Origin: Flavobacteriaceae bacterium | GTDB lineage: Bacteria; Bacteroidota; Bacteroidia; Flavobacteriales; Flavobacteriaceae | Length of the DNA: 8,183 nucleotides | Assembly (NCBI GenBank): GCA_027068695.1 | Contig: JAMOMG010000220.1 | Coordinates: forward strand, 1-8,183 | Reading direction: 5' to 3' | In this document: positions 1-6,927 of the stretch, piece after piece | Layout of the letters: the number at the start of each line of letters is the position of its first letter | How positions within the stretch are numbered: position 1 is the first letter of the stretch | Translations under genes and position numbers: made by a program | Notes under the pieces: model-generated | Databases searched by the model: none | Told to the model about the DNA's origin: nothing | The model's input: the letters and a program-made list of their open reading frames with translations, nothing else

Positions 1-842
1 TCCATTTTCTCATTAGCTTGATGAATAAATATTTTTTTAACATCCAATATGTTAACTCCGCTTTTATCCAAAGCTTTTTTCATTGCTAAAGGAACGTTAT
101 TTAAGGCGTATTCATAAATTTTACGACCATACATTTTTATATAGCGTTCATCAGTATTGTCTTTTTTATCAAATGATTTTCCAAAAAACAAATAATAACA
201 TTCATCTAGAGTATCTGTTTGTGCGGCATAACTAAGAATACCCGAAGATTCATTTTCATTTGTTCTGGCTTCAATAACAGTAGCTCCTGCACCATCTGAA
301 TATATCATAGAATCCCTGTCATAGTCATCTAAAACTCTTGACAATGTTTCAGTTCCAATTACTAAACATTTTTTTGCCATCCCAGATTTTATATATGCTT
401 CTGCTTGTATAACTCCTTGAATCCACCCAGGGCAACCGAATAAAATATCATAAGCAACACAATTAGGGTTTTTAATACCCAGTCTATGTTTAACTCTTGA
501 TGCCAAACTTGGTAAAATATCACTTTGGATAGCGGTACTTTTTACATCTCCAAAATTATGTGCTAAAATTATGTAATCTAACTCTTCAGCATTTATACCC
601 GCATCTTCAATGGCTTTTTTAGCTGCAAAATAACCTAAATCTGAAGAAGTTAATTCAGGATTAGCATATCTTCTTTCTTCAATACCTGTTATGGCTTTAA
701 ATTTCTCTATAACAACATCATTTTGGTATTCTAAAGGAGATCCGTCTTCATTTAAAAATTGATTATCTAAAAAATCTGAGTTCTTTTTTACAATTGTTGG
801 AATGTAACTTCCTACTCCTGTAATTACTGATTGTATTTTCAT
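1..842 (-). CDS. Ketoacyl-ACP synthase III-like enzyme (FabH family), 3' end beyond the window
   Basis: The frame reads from ATG at 842-840 to the window edge without a stop, giving 280 complete codons. Family members condense an acyl-CoA or acyl-ACP starter with malonyl-ACP in the cytoplasm. The thiolase-fold signature is visible: N-terminal VITGVGSYIP (about residues 6-15), ITGIEERR (51-58), the nucleophile Cys137 in LFGCPGW, ETLSR (165-169), SDGAGA (182-187), and the catalytic His274 in FIHQANEKM. The catalytic Asn would lie beyond the window. Cys137 sits about 25 residues later than Cys112 of E. coli FabH, with extra sequence before ITGIEERR and before the Cys. This fits the longer (about 350 aa) '3-oxoacyl-ACP synthase III family' common in Bacteroidota rather than the standard housekeeping FabH. 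That subgroup placement is from memory. Substrate and product are unknown. The gene is last in the visible operon, 32 bp after the haemoglobin gene. No start upstream of this ATG is better supported. Confidence 0.88.
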   Translation of the reverse strand, partial: MKIQSVITGVGSYIPTIVKKNSDFLDNQFLNEDGSPLEYQNDVVIEKFKAITGIEERRYANPELTSSDLGYFAAKKAIEDAGINAEELDYIILAHNFGDVKSTAIQSDILPSLASRVKHRLGIKNPNCVAYDILFGCPGWIQGVIQAEAYIKSGMAKKCLVIGTETLSRVLDDYDRDSMIYSDGAGATVIEARTNENESSGILSYAAQTDTLDECYYLFFGKSFDKKDNTDERYIKMYGRKIYEYALNNVPLAMKKALDKSGVNILDVKKIFIHQANEKM

Positions 843-859
843 TATAAAAAATTAATATC

Positions 860-890
860 CAAATTTAAAATCAATTACTTATTTAGTGAT
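860..890 (-). promoter_or_regulatory. Possible internal promoter before the KAS III-like gene
   Basis: On the minus strand, 867-860 reads TAAATTTG, an exact match to the Bacteroidota -7 element TAnnTTTG. It lies in the 32-bp gap and would give a leader of only about 10-15 nt before ATG 842. No TTG is found at the expected -33 distance; the nearest candidate is TTC at 893-891, 23 bp away. In DNA this AT-rich the -7 match could be chance, so this is a weak call. Confidence 0.22.
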
Positions 891-1258
891 GAAATTTTAA
901 TTTTCATTACGGTGGCTATCGATAGTGCTCTCGACTTCGCCGCATGAGCATTCTCACCTTCAAATAGCTCATCAACTGTATTGTTAAACATTGATAACCA
1001 AGATTTAAAGTGTTGAGAGTTGAATGGTTTTGTTTGCTGTAATTTTAGGTGTGGTTCCATAGCATTTTTACGATATTCACCGGAATAAAAAATAATATTA
1101 TCCCAAAAATCAACCAATGTTTGTAAGTGTTCCTCTAAGAGTATAGGATTTGAAAAATCTTCAAAAAAATGATGCATTGAATCATCATTCATCAACTTCA
1201 CGTAAAACTCTTTAACCAACAAGTAAATATCACCCCTATTTTCAATATCTTTTTTCAT
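875..1258 (-). CDS. Group III truncated haemoglobin
   Basis: This encodes a 127-aa single-domain haem protein, a usual length for the family. The residues that define group III (Campylobacter Ctb-like) truncated globins are visible: Tyr19 (B10) in EFYVKL, His44 (E7) in EEHLQTLVDFW, the proximal haem ligand His70 (F8) in MEPHLKL, and Trp87 (G8) in FKSWLSMF, followed by the helix-H pattern AAKSRALSIA (106-115). Group III globins bind O2 and NO very tightly and are linked to NO or peroxide chemistry or O2 buffering. The role here is inferred. An in-frame ATG at 1285 would overlap the end of cdd by 20 bp and add nine residues (MINLFYRLL) not typical of the family. ATG 1258 gives the standard start MKKDIENR and a 7-bp gap, so I chose it. 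There is no Shine-Dalgarno sequence. Base composition rises sharply near the 3' end (908-960). Confidence 0.9.
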   Translation of the reverse strand: MKKDIENRGDIYLLVKEFYVKLMNDDSMHHFFEDFSNPILLEEHLQTLVDFWDNIIFYSGEYRKNAMEPHLKLQQTKPFNSQHFKSWLSMFNNTVDELFEGENAHAAKSRALSIATVMKIKISSLNK

Positions 1259-1265
1259 TAATAAC

Positions 1266-1748
1266 CTATAAAAAAGATTTATCAAAAGCTATTGGAAGTA
1301 AATCCAACAATGAATTCGTTTTAATAATTTGTCCTACTTCACCCATAAAATAAACTTCTATCTTATCTTTCTGCTTAATCTCATATTCAGACAGTGTTTG
1401 CCTACAGGCTCCACAAGGTGCCACAGGTTCTTTAGTTATATGTGTTGATGCCCCAGCTGAAATAGCTAATTTTAAGACTTTATGATTTGGGAATTCTGAC
1501 GAGGCTTTCCAAATGGCTACACGTTCTGCACACATTCCAGATGGATAAGCTGCATTTTCTTGATTATTACCTGTAACTATTGTACCGTCTTCTAGAAGCA
1601 ATGCTGCTCCAACTTTAAATTTTGAATATGGAGCATAGGCACTTTGTTTTGCCTCAATAGCTTTATTCATTAAATTTTTCTCTAATACTGGAAGTTCTTC
1701 TATTGTTTCAAAAACAGTAATTTGAGTTTTAATTTCAATTTTTCTCAT
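1266..1748 (-). CDS. cdd: Cytidine deaminase
   Basis: This is a 160-aa homotetramer-type cytidine deaminase, which hydrolyses cytidine and deoxycytidine to uridine and deoxyuridine plus ammonia in cytoplasmic pyrimidine salvage. The full zinc site is present: Cys73-Ala-Glu75 (MCAERVAI), where Glu75 is the proton shuttle, and Pro111-Cys112-Gly-Ala-Cys115 (APCGACRQ), giving the three-Cys zinc set. The ribose-binding residues Asn61 and Glu64 sit in GNNQENAAYPSG. The conserved N-terminal SAYAPYSKFKVGAAL lies at 36-50. The first 25 or so residues form an N-terminal extension compared with the shortest (about 130 aa) bacterial enzymes. The start at 1748 is 20 bp after the porV stop and has the context TTTAATG without a Shine-Dalgarno sequence. 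As I recall, cdd commonly lies next to porV in Flavobacteriia; the functional reason is not known to me. Confidence 0.95.
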   Translation of the reverse strand: MRKIEIKTQITVFETIEELPVLEKNLMNKAIEAKQSAYAPYSKFKVGAALLLEDGTIVTGNNQENAAYPSGMCAERVAIWKASSEFPNHKVLKLAISAGASTHITKEPVAPCGACRQTLSEYEIKQKDKIEVYFMGEVGQIIKTNSLLDLLPIAFDKSFL

Positions 1749-1768
1749 TAAAATTTATAAGCTATTTA

Positions 1769-2908
1769 TTAGTTAATTTCAAATAATTCTCCAAAATCAA
1801 ACGATAATGAAAATCGAAGTGTATTTTCTAAAGGATTATTTATATCTGATGCATTGAATAAATACGATATATCAATTTTTGAACTTTTAAAATTAAATCC
1901 TGAGCCTAATGTAAAATATTTCCGAGCTCCTTTTAAATCACTTTCATTAAAATAACCAGCTCTAATTGCAAATGAATTATCATACATATACTCAGCGCCT
2001 AAAGCCCAAGTAAATTCTTTAAGCTCTTCACTAAAACCTCCAGGTGCATCGCCAAAAGATTTAAAAATACCACTAAAAAAACTAACATCATCTTGTTCGT
2101 AAGGTGGTGTACCATCTCCTGCTATTGAAACACTTGGTGTTGGCACAAGCAACTTATTAAACTCTAAATTTACACTTACTTTATTGTAACTATCTAAAAT
2201 AAAGTCAAAACCTCCTCCTATTTTTAAGTTTGTTGGAATAAAATTATCTTGTCCATCATCTGAATAGGATACTTTTGGTCCAATATTAGAGACATTAAAT
2301 CCTCCTCTCCAAATTCCATTAAAATTTCCGTAATTACGTTCATCAGATTGAAAATATCCAGAGATATCTACTGCAAAAGTATTGACTGGGTTTATTGGTG
2401 AGTTTGCAGATTCAATTCCTAAATCTGACCGGATGTAACGCATTGTGACTCCCATTGCAAATGTTTCATTCAATTTCAAAGAGTATGATGCATCTATTGA
2501 AAATTCATTTAATTTTTCTGTACCTTCTGGAAGCCCATTAATATCTGTTAAATCTATTTGGCCTAAATTAAAATATTTTAAACTTGTTGCCCAAGCACTT
2601 CTATCATCTATTCTATTAGCAAAAGAAAAACCTCCTAAGAAAACATCATTAGTAAGTTCTCTCAACCAAGGTGTATATGTAACCCCTATGGTGTATTGCG
2701 AAGTCATAAATGCAAATTTTGAAGCATTCCAATGTTGCGAATTAGCATCAGGCGATGTTGCTACTCCAATATCTCCCATACCTCCAGCTCTGGCATCAGG
2801 AGCTATCAATAAAAATGGGGCTGCTGTTGTTATTGTATTTTGCTCTTGTGCATTCATTTTAGAAAATGCTGTAAAAACGATAAGTACTAATACGATTATT
2901 TTTCTCAT
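1769..2908 (-). CDS. porV: Type IX secretion system outer membrane shuttle protein PorV (LptO)
   Basis: This is a 379-aa precursor with a Sec signal peptide (MRKIIVLVLIVFTAFSKMNA, cleavage likely after Ala20 before QEQN). The mature N-terminus carries the PorV signature: TTAAPFLLIAPDARAGGMGD (about 27-46), followed by IGVATSPDANSQHWNASKFAF. The rest shows alternating aromatic beta-strands of a FadL/OmpP1-like outer membrane barrel (for example GVTMRYIRSDLG, FTWALGAEYMYD, FAIRAGYF), ending with LRFSLSFDFGELFEIN. In known T9SS models PorV takes cargo by its C-terminal domain from the SprA/Sov translocon and delivers it to PorU at the outer membrane. That role is from family knowledge. The gene follows porU by 38 bp, and the pair is a standard T9SS arrangement. 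Its stop is doubled in frame (TAATAA). I see no missing region or frameshift. Confidence 0.95.
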   Translation of the reverse strand: MRKIIVLVLIVFTAFSKMNAQEQNTITTAAPFLLIAPDARAGGMGDIGVATSPDANSQHWNASKFAFMTSQYTIGVTYTPWLRELTNDVFLGGFSFANRIDDRSAWATSLKYFNLGQIDLTDINGLPEGTEKLNEFSIDASYSLKLNETFAMGVTMRYIRSDLGIESANSPINPVNTFAVDISGYFQSDERNYGNFNGIWRGGFNVSNIGPKVSYSDDGQDNFIPTNLKIGGGFDFILDSYNKVSVNLEFNKLLVPTPSVSIAGDGTPPYEQDDVSFFSGIFKSFGDAPGGFSEELKEFTWALGAEYMYDNSFAIRAGYFNESDLKGARKYFTLGSGFNFKSSKIDISYLFNASDINNPLENTLRFSLSFDFGELFEIN

Positions 2909-2946
2909 TAATTGGGTAAATTTAACTTAACAAATATCTTAATTTA

Positions 2947-5900
2947 TTATTGAAGTATTACTAATTTTTCTATTTTTTCTGCTTTAGCATTCGAATTATT
3001 AGATTTTACTTTTAATTTATATATATAAACTCCTTTTCCTATCCTAGAGCCAAAATCATCCAACCCATTCCAACTAATTGATCTTGATAAATTACCTTCA
3101 GATTGTACTGTTTCATTAATTGTTTTCACCAATTTACCTGATACGGTGAAAATTTGTATTTGAACATTTAACAACTCATTTGGTTTGTTATGATTAAACC
3201 AGAACTCAGTATAGTTTATAAATGGATTTGGGTAATTTAAAACATTACTTAATATTAAATCACTATCATCAACTACAAAAAACGTAAACGTAGTTTCGGA
3301 CAAATTATTGTAGGTGTCCCAAACTTTTAAAGTTAGGGTATGTAAGCCTGGTAATAGATTTCTAAATTGATAATTTACTTTTCCTTTTCTATAATCATTG
3401 AGTTCTGTTTGATAAAAATCATTTAAAATAATTGGGTTTGATTGGTCTTCATCTAAAATTGCTACAATATCATGGTCAACAGCTGTAATTGATGTATTGA
3501 TACCACTTTCATCCTCAAGAACTGCAATAAATAAAGGCGATTCATTTGTGTTGCCTCCATTGACAAAATTTTGATCGTTCATATATAATTGTACTTTTGG
3601 ACCATCATTATCATCAGGAGCATTTGTGTTTATTCCTCCTATAGTTACATCAAAACTATAACCCGCCTTATCTATTGACTCATTTGAGGCATAAAAACTG
3701 AGTTTTCCCTTTCCATATGCCACTTTTATATCTCGTGGGGCAACAAAATCAAAGCTGAATTTACCGTTTTCAACTTTTGATCTTCCTTTAAATATTTTAC
3801 TTTCAATAGCTTCAAACTGCATTGTAATATTTCTATTATCATTATCTAATGTACTCTTCATAATAGGCTTATCATATACCGTTACGTCTAACTCTCCATT
3901 AAAATTATTTAAAACTGCACCATTTGAAGTTGTTACATTTCCTTCAAATTTAACATAAGAAAGCGCTTTAATTGTATCTATACTTTGAGTAATATCTCTA
4001 TTATTCATTTTTGTTATTTCAATTCTTGGCTTTGGAATGCTTAATTTCATTGCTGGATCTCCTAGTGCATATACAAAATAACGTTGCGTTGTAGTAAACT
4101 GATTTTTTACCTGCATTAATGCTTCTGCGATTGTATAATCTTCATTCTTAAAATTTAGTAGTGGTTTTATAAGCTCCTCATTGAAAATTTGACCGACACT
4201 TATAAAAACTGCTCTTGTAGTTGAAATTAATAATGCCGCTCCTCCATTTTCATTCCAAAGAACAAATTCTCCTGCCGTTTTCCTAAGCGGATTATCAAAC
4301 CTAGAAAATTCACAAGTTACAGTAACAAATATATTAAGTTTATAATTATTTTTCCAATTTTGAATGTCTGAAACTTCTAAAATTCGTTCACCCGCCCAGC
4401 CATCTTCTCCTCCATGCCCAAAATAATCAATCAGTAATGTTCCTTTTTCTACTTGATTTGTTATTTCAGTATTTACTGTTGGATACCTATTCCCTCCAGA
4501 TGAAGTTTGCTGTTTATAGGCATCTATGTATATTTTTTTTAAATTAAAAACAGGTTTATTTACTGAAATTGTATCTGCTATTTCCTCCATTTGATTTTGT
4601 AAAATTTCTTCACCAAACGCATCAACATCATCAGCTACCAAAGTTATTTGAGTACGCCAATCTCCAAAAGATTTTGGGCTGTAATAACTTAAAATTTTAT
4701 CTACTACTTTTTCTGCTTGAAGAGGTTCAGAAACAGGTATACGCCCAGTTACAACATCCTGTCTTTCATATAGATTCATTTCTCCTTCATTTGAATCCAT
4801 CATACCATAAAAATCATCTGTTACAAAAGAAGTTGCCAGGTTGAAACTTGTATATGCCTCAAAAACAGGTACTATATTATTATTCCCTCCTATTCTATCT
4901 TTATAATCATAGGATGCATCTCCAAATAAACATACATACTTAACTTTATTGGTTGTGGCATTATCATATAAATGCTTTATAAAATCTCTAATAGCGGTAA
5001 TATCTGGTGAGCCTGACGAAAATTCATTATATATTTGATGTAACGAAATTACCTGTACTTTTAAATTTGAATTTTGAATATGATAATCTGCCAATCGTTG
5101 TGCCTGTTCTTTTAGAAAATCTTGGGTAATAATTACATAATCAATGTTATTTAAACTGTGTAAGTTCTGGTTTGCAATCTGAGTATCTTCAATCTTTTGA
5201 GGAACATAATAATCTTTCTCATTTAAAACAATATATTCTTTTGGAGTGCCCCCTACTGCTTTGAATATAAAATTGTTAGAGGTAGATTCATTTGATATTA
5301 CCATGGGATTTATTGCATCAGTAACATCCCAAACTGCACTAATAGATGAAGCATTCTCAATTAAATATTCAAAAACGCCTGCCGTTTTATCAACATCGAA
5401 ATTTCTAAAAGAGAATTGTTTTTCATTCCCTACTAGCTTTTTTTTACCCAAAATTTCTATATAATCTAAATAAGCTTTGGCTGATGGATTCCCGTTATTA
5501 TTGTATGTTATTTCAACATTTACAGAGTTACCTGACAGCTGTATGTTACCACTATTTTTATTTGCGACTGCCTTTGTTAAACCTCCTTTCGCATAGAAAT
5601 TTACCCCAAACAGACTTTGATTATTTACTTTAATATCCATTTGAGAGGTAAGTGATGATTCTGCCACTCCTCTTACTCTAACAATTACATTTTCTGAAGA
5701 ATCTATATTGTTAAATGGTATTGTATAGAAATGAGTATTTTCAATATTATAACTATCACCAAACCATTGTTGCCCCGCTGCAAATAAATTTATTTCATCT
5801 TTTTCAAAAAAAGTAAAATCATGAAATGTTGTAATTTGTTGATTTACTGTATTAGTGATTTTTGTTTGTTCTATAATTCTCTTTCCTGGAGCATCTGCTA

Positions 5901-6753
5901 TAGTAATAAAATAATAAGCTTTATCTGAAAAGATATTATATTGGTGTTCAACCTCACTTAAATTTGCACTTTTTGTATTTTTCCATGCATGTGGCCCTTT
6001 TGCATAAAACAATATATAATCATTATCATCAAAGCTATTATCTTCCTCTCCAGTAACTAGTATTGCATTTTCTTGCAAACCATCATATCTAAAATCACTA
6101 TTTTTAAAGGGAAGCATTTGACCTCCATTACCGTAAATTTGAATATTTTTAGGGTTTATTGATTTTACATCAACTCCTAAATTTTCCATAAATTTTCTGT
6201 CAATTTTGAAGACTCCTGTTGTATCTATCGCAAATTTATACCAATTACCTGAAGCTAATACTGAATTTTTAACAGTTGATGTTTTAGATTTTATACTTTT
6301 CTTATTGGCAAACACAGAATATTCAAGATCAAAAGATACTATTCTTTTTATTGTAGTACCTTCTCTTAAAAGTGGCATTACATTTAAAATCGCAGTGCTT
6401 TTATTTCTAGATTTAACAATGTTAAATTTTACATCTAACGTTCTAGGAATATAATTAACGCCATACAAATTGGAATTATTATAGATAGATTCATACTGTA
6501 TATTTATGATAGAAAAACCACCTATCTCAACGCCATTTTCAATATCCCAACTCGAAGTAAAAGTAGGGTTTAAGTTTCCATCTATTAAGTTATTCTCAAC
6601 TAAACTAACTTTAATTTTATATTCATTATTAATGGTAAAATCAACATTATCAATCCAATTTAACTGAAATTGTTTCACCTTAGTTTGTTGAGCAAATAAT
6701 AAATTACCAACAATAACAGATAAAAGTATTAAATTTCGTTTTAAATAATCCAT
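2947..6753 (-). CDS. porU: Type IX secretion system sortase PorU (peptidase family C25)
   Basis: This is a 1268-aa precursor with a signal peptide (hydrophobic 7-20, likely cleavage LLFA|QQ after residue 21). PorU removes the C-terminal sorting domain from T9SS cargo at the cell surface and, in Porphyromonas gingivalis, joins the cargo to anionic LPS by transpeptidation. The N-terminal half is beta-rich. The gingipain-like C25 domain spans about residues 530-900, from NIDYVIITQDF to YALGDPAMKLSIP. The catalytic dyad is visible: His780 in DYFGHGGEDGW and Cys814 in FVTVTCEFSRFDNP, 34 residues apart, close to the gingipain spacing. An Ig-like region follows. The last 96 residues (1173-1268) are a type A sorting domain. 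The start at 6753 is the first Met before the signal peptide, with AAGG about 10 nt upstream as a weak Shine-Dalgarno-like match. The gene is first in the minus-strand unit, divergent from gldJ. Its stop is doubled in frame (TAATAA). Confidence 0.95.
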   Translation of the reverse strand: MDYLKRNLILLSVIVGNLLFAQQTKVKQFQLNWIDNVDFTINNEYKIKVSLVENNLIDGNLNPTFTSSWDIENGVEIGGFSIINIQYESIYNNSNLYGVNYIPRTLDVKFNIVKSRNKSTAILNVMPLLREGTTIKRIVSFDLEYSVFANKKSIKSKTSTVKNSVLASGNWYKFAIDTTGVFKIDRKFMENLGVDVKSINPKNIQIYGNGGQMLPFKNSDFRYDGLQENAILVTGEEDNSFDDNDYILFYAKGPHAWKNTKSANLSEVEHQYNIFSDKAYYFITIADAPGKRIIEQTKITNTVNQQITTFHDFTFFEKDEINLFAAGQQWFGDSYNIENTHFYTIPFNNIDSSENVIVRVRGVAESSLTSQMDIKVNNQSLFGVNFYAKGGLTKAVANKNSGNIQLSGNSVNVEITYNNNGNPSAKAYLDYIEILGKKKLVGNEKQFSFRNFDVDKTAGVFEYLIENASSISAVWDVTDAINPMVISNESTSNNFIFKAVGGTPKEYIVLNEKDYYVPQKIEDTQIANQNLHSLNNIDYVIITQDFLKEQAQRLADYHIQNSNLKVQVISLHQIYNEFSSGSPDITAIRDFIKHLYDNATTNKVKYVCLFGDASYDYKDRIGGNNNIVPVFEAYTSFNLATSFVTDDFYGMMDSNEGEMNLYERQDVVTGRIPVSEPLQAEKVVDKILSYYSPKSFGDWRTQITLVADDVDAFGEEILQNQMEEIADTISVNKPVFNLKKIYIDAYKQQTSSGGNRYPTVNTEITNQVEKGTLLIDYFGHGGEDGWAGERILEVSDIQNWKNNYKLNIFVTVTCEFSRFDNPLRKTAGEFVLWNENGGAALLISTTRAVFISVGQIFNEELIKPLLNFKNEDYTIAEALMQVKNQFTTTQRYFVYALGDPAMKLSIPKPRIEITKMNNRDITQSIDTIKALSYVKFEGNVTTSNGAVLNNFNGELDVTVYDKPIMKSTLDNDNRNITMQFEAIESKIFKGRSKVENGKFSFDFVAPRDIKVAYGKGKLSFYASNESIDKAGYSFDVTIGGINTNAPDDNDGPKVQLYMNDQNFVNGGNTNESPLFIAVLEDESGINTSITAVDHDIVAILDEDQSNPIILNDFYQTELNDYRKGKVNYQFRNLLPGLHTLTLKVWDTYNNLSETTFTFFVVDDSDLILSNVLNYPNPFINYTEFWFNHNKPNELLNVQIQIFTVSGKLVKTINETVQSEGNLSRSISWNGLDDFGSRIGKGVYIYKLKVKSNNSNAKAEKIEKLVILQ
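2950..3237 (-). other. C-terminal T9SS sorting domain of PorU
   Basis: PorU residues 1173-1268 begin with the hallmark NYPNPF, continue with VQIQIFTVSGKLVKTI and the SWNGLDDFGSRIGKGVYIYKLK block, and end in KIEKLVILQ. This is the type A CTD pattern (gliding motility-associated or Por secretion C-terminal domain). PorU is thus itself a T9SS substrate. In P. gingivalis the CTD of PorU is kept on the protein instead of being removed, and serves to dock it on PorV; I assume the same here. Confidence 0.9.
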
Positions 6754-6788
6754 TAAGCAAATAACCTTGAGTTTTTAATGTTATTTTT

Positions 6789-6813
6789 ATATAATACAAC
6801 ATTACATATAATA
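6789..6813. repeat. Short direct repeat flanking the porU -7 element
   Basis: ATATAATA occurs at 6789-6796 and again at 6806-6813, 17 bp start to start. The nine bases between the copies contain the candidate -7 element. The spacing is not an integral number of helical turns and the motif is pure A/T, so it may be low-complexity chance. Confidence 0.3.
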
Positions 6814-6827
6814 AAGAACAAAAACAA
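6797..6827 (-). promoter_or_regulatory. Candidate porU promoter
   Basis: On the minus strand, TTG (6827-6825) is followed after 20 bp by TAATGTTG (6804-6797). The latter matches the Bacteroidota -7 element TAnnTTTG except for one base. The spacing fits the known -33/-7 arrangement of the primary sigma factor in Flavobacterium and Bacteroides. Transcription would start near 6790, giving a leader of about 35-40 nt. Confidence 0.4.
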
Positions 6828-6869
6828 TCGTTAAAAAAACATATTAAAGTATTTTATTAAAATTATTTC

Positions 6870-6899
6870 TTGTGAAAAAATTAATTTAATGTAAATTGC
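6870..6899 (+). promoter_or_regulatory. Candidate gldJ promoter
   Basis: TTG at 6870-6872 is followed after 19 bp by TAAATTGC at 6892-6899, a partial match (two mismatches) to TAnnTTTG. Transcription would start near 6905, about 20-25 nt before ATG 6928. The -7 match is weaker than for porU. Confidence 0.35.
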
Positions 6900-6927
6900 G
6901 AGACATTAAAACCCTAATTAAGTAAAA

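Larger units (their letters stand above)
1..6753 (-). other. Probable transcription unit porU-porV-cdd-haemoglobin-KAS III
   Basis: Five same-strand genes follow each other with gaps of 38, 20, 7 and 32 bp. I see no stem-loop followed by a T run in any of the gaps. This supports co-transcription from a promoter upstream of porU, with a possible second promoter before the last gene. The downstream limit is beyond position 1. Confidence 0.6.
6754..6927. promoter_or_regulatory. Divergent porU/gldJ intergenic region
   Basis: These 174 bp of strongly AT-rich DNA lie between the two divergent start codons. They hold a candidate Bacteroidota-type promoter for each direction, placed so that the two core promoters do not overlap (6797-6827 for porU, 6870-6899 for gldJ), plus an 8-bp direct repeat around the porU -7 element. 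I see no small gene, RNA or terminator in it. Confidence 0.7.

Noticed and set aside
916..925. Palindrome CTATCGATAG as a protein-binding or site-specific recombination site
   Set aside because: It is a single 10-bp palindrome inside a coding region, with no second copy seen in the window and no integrase nearby. It is mentioned only as part of the GC-rich patch.
1259..1285. Longer form of the globin starting at ATG 1285 within the end of cdd
   Set aside because: It would add MINLFYRLL, which is not found at the start of group III globins, and overlap cdd by 20 bp. The family start MKKDIEN at 1258 fits better.
2445..2930. Plus-strand open frame of 161 codons opposite porV
   Set aside because: It lies antisense to a well-supported porV, has no recognisable domain or promoter, and reads as the low-stop shadow of that gene.
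2909..2946. Possible terminator between porU and porV
   Set aside because: No stem with a following T run can be formed. The gap is simply AT-rich, and the genes are functionally paired.
4569..6454. Three plus-strand open frames of 72-91 codons opposite porU
   Set aside because: All lie inside the complete porU frame, show no family motif and have no start signal. Their composition is that of an antisense translation.
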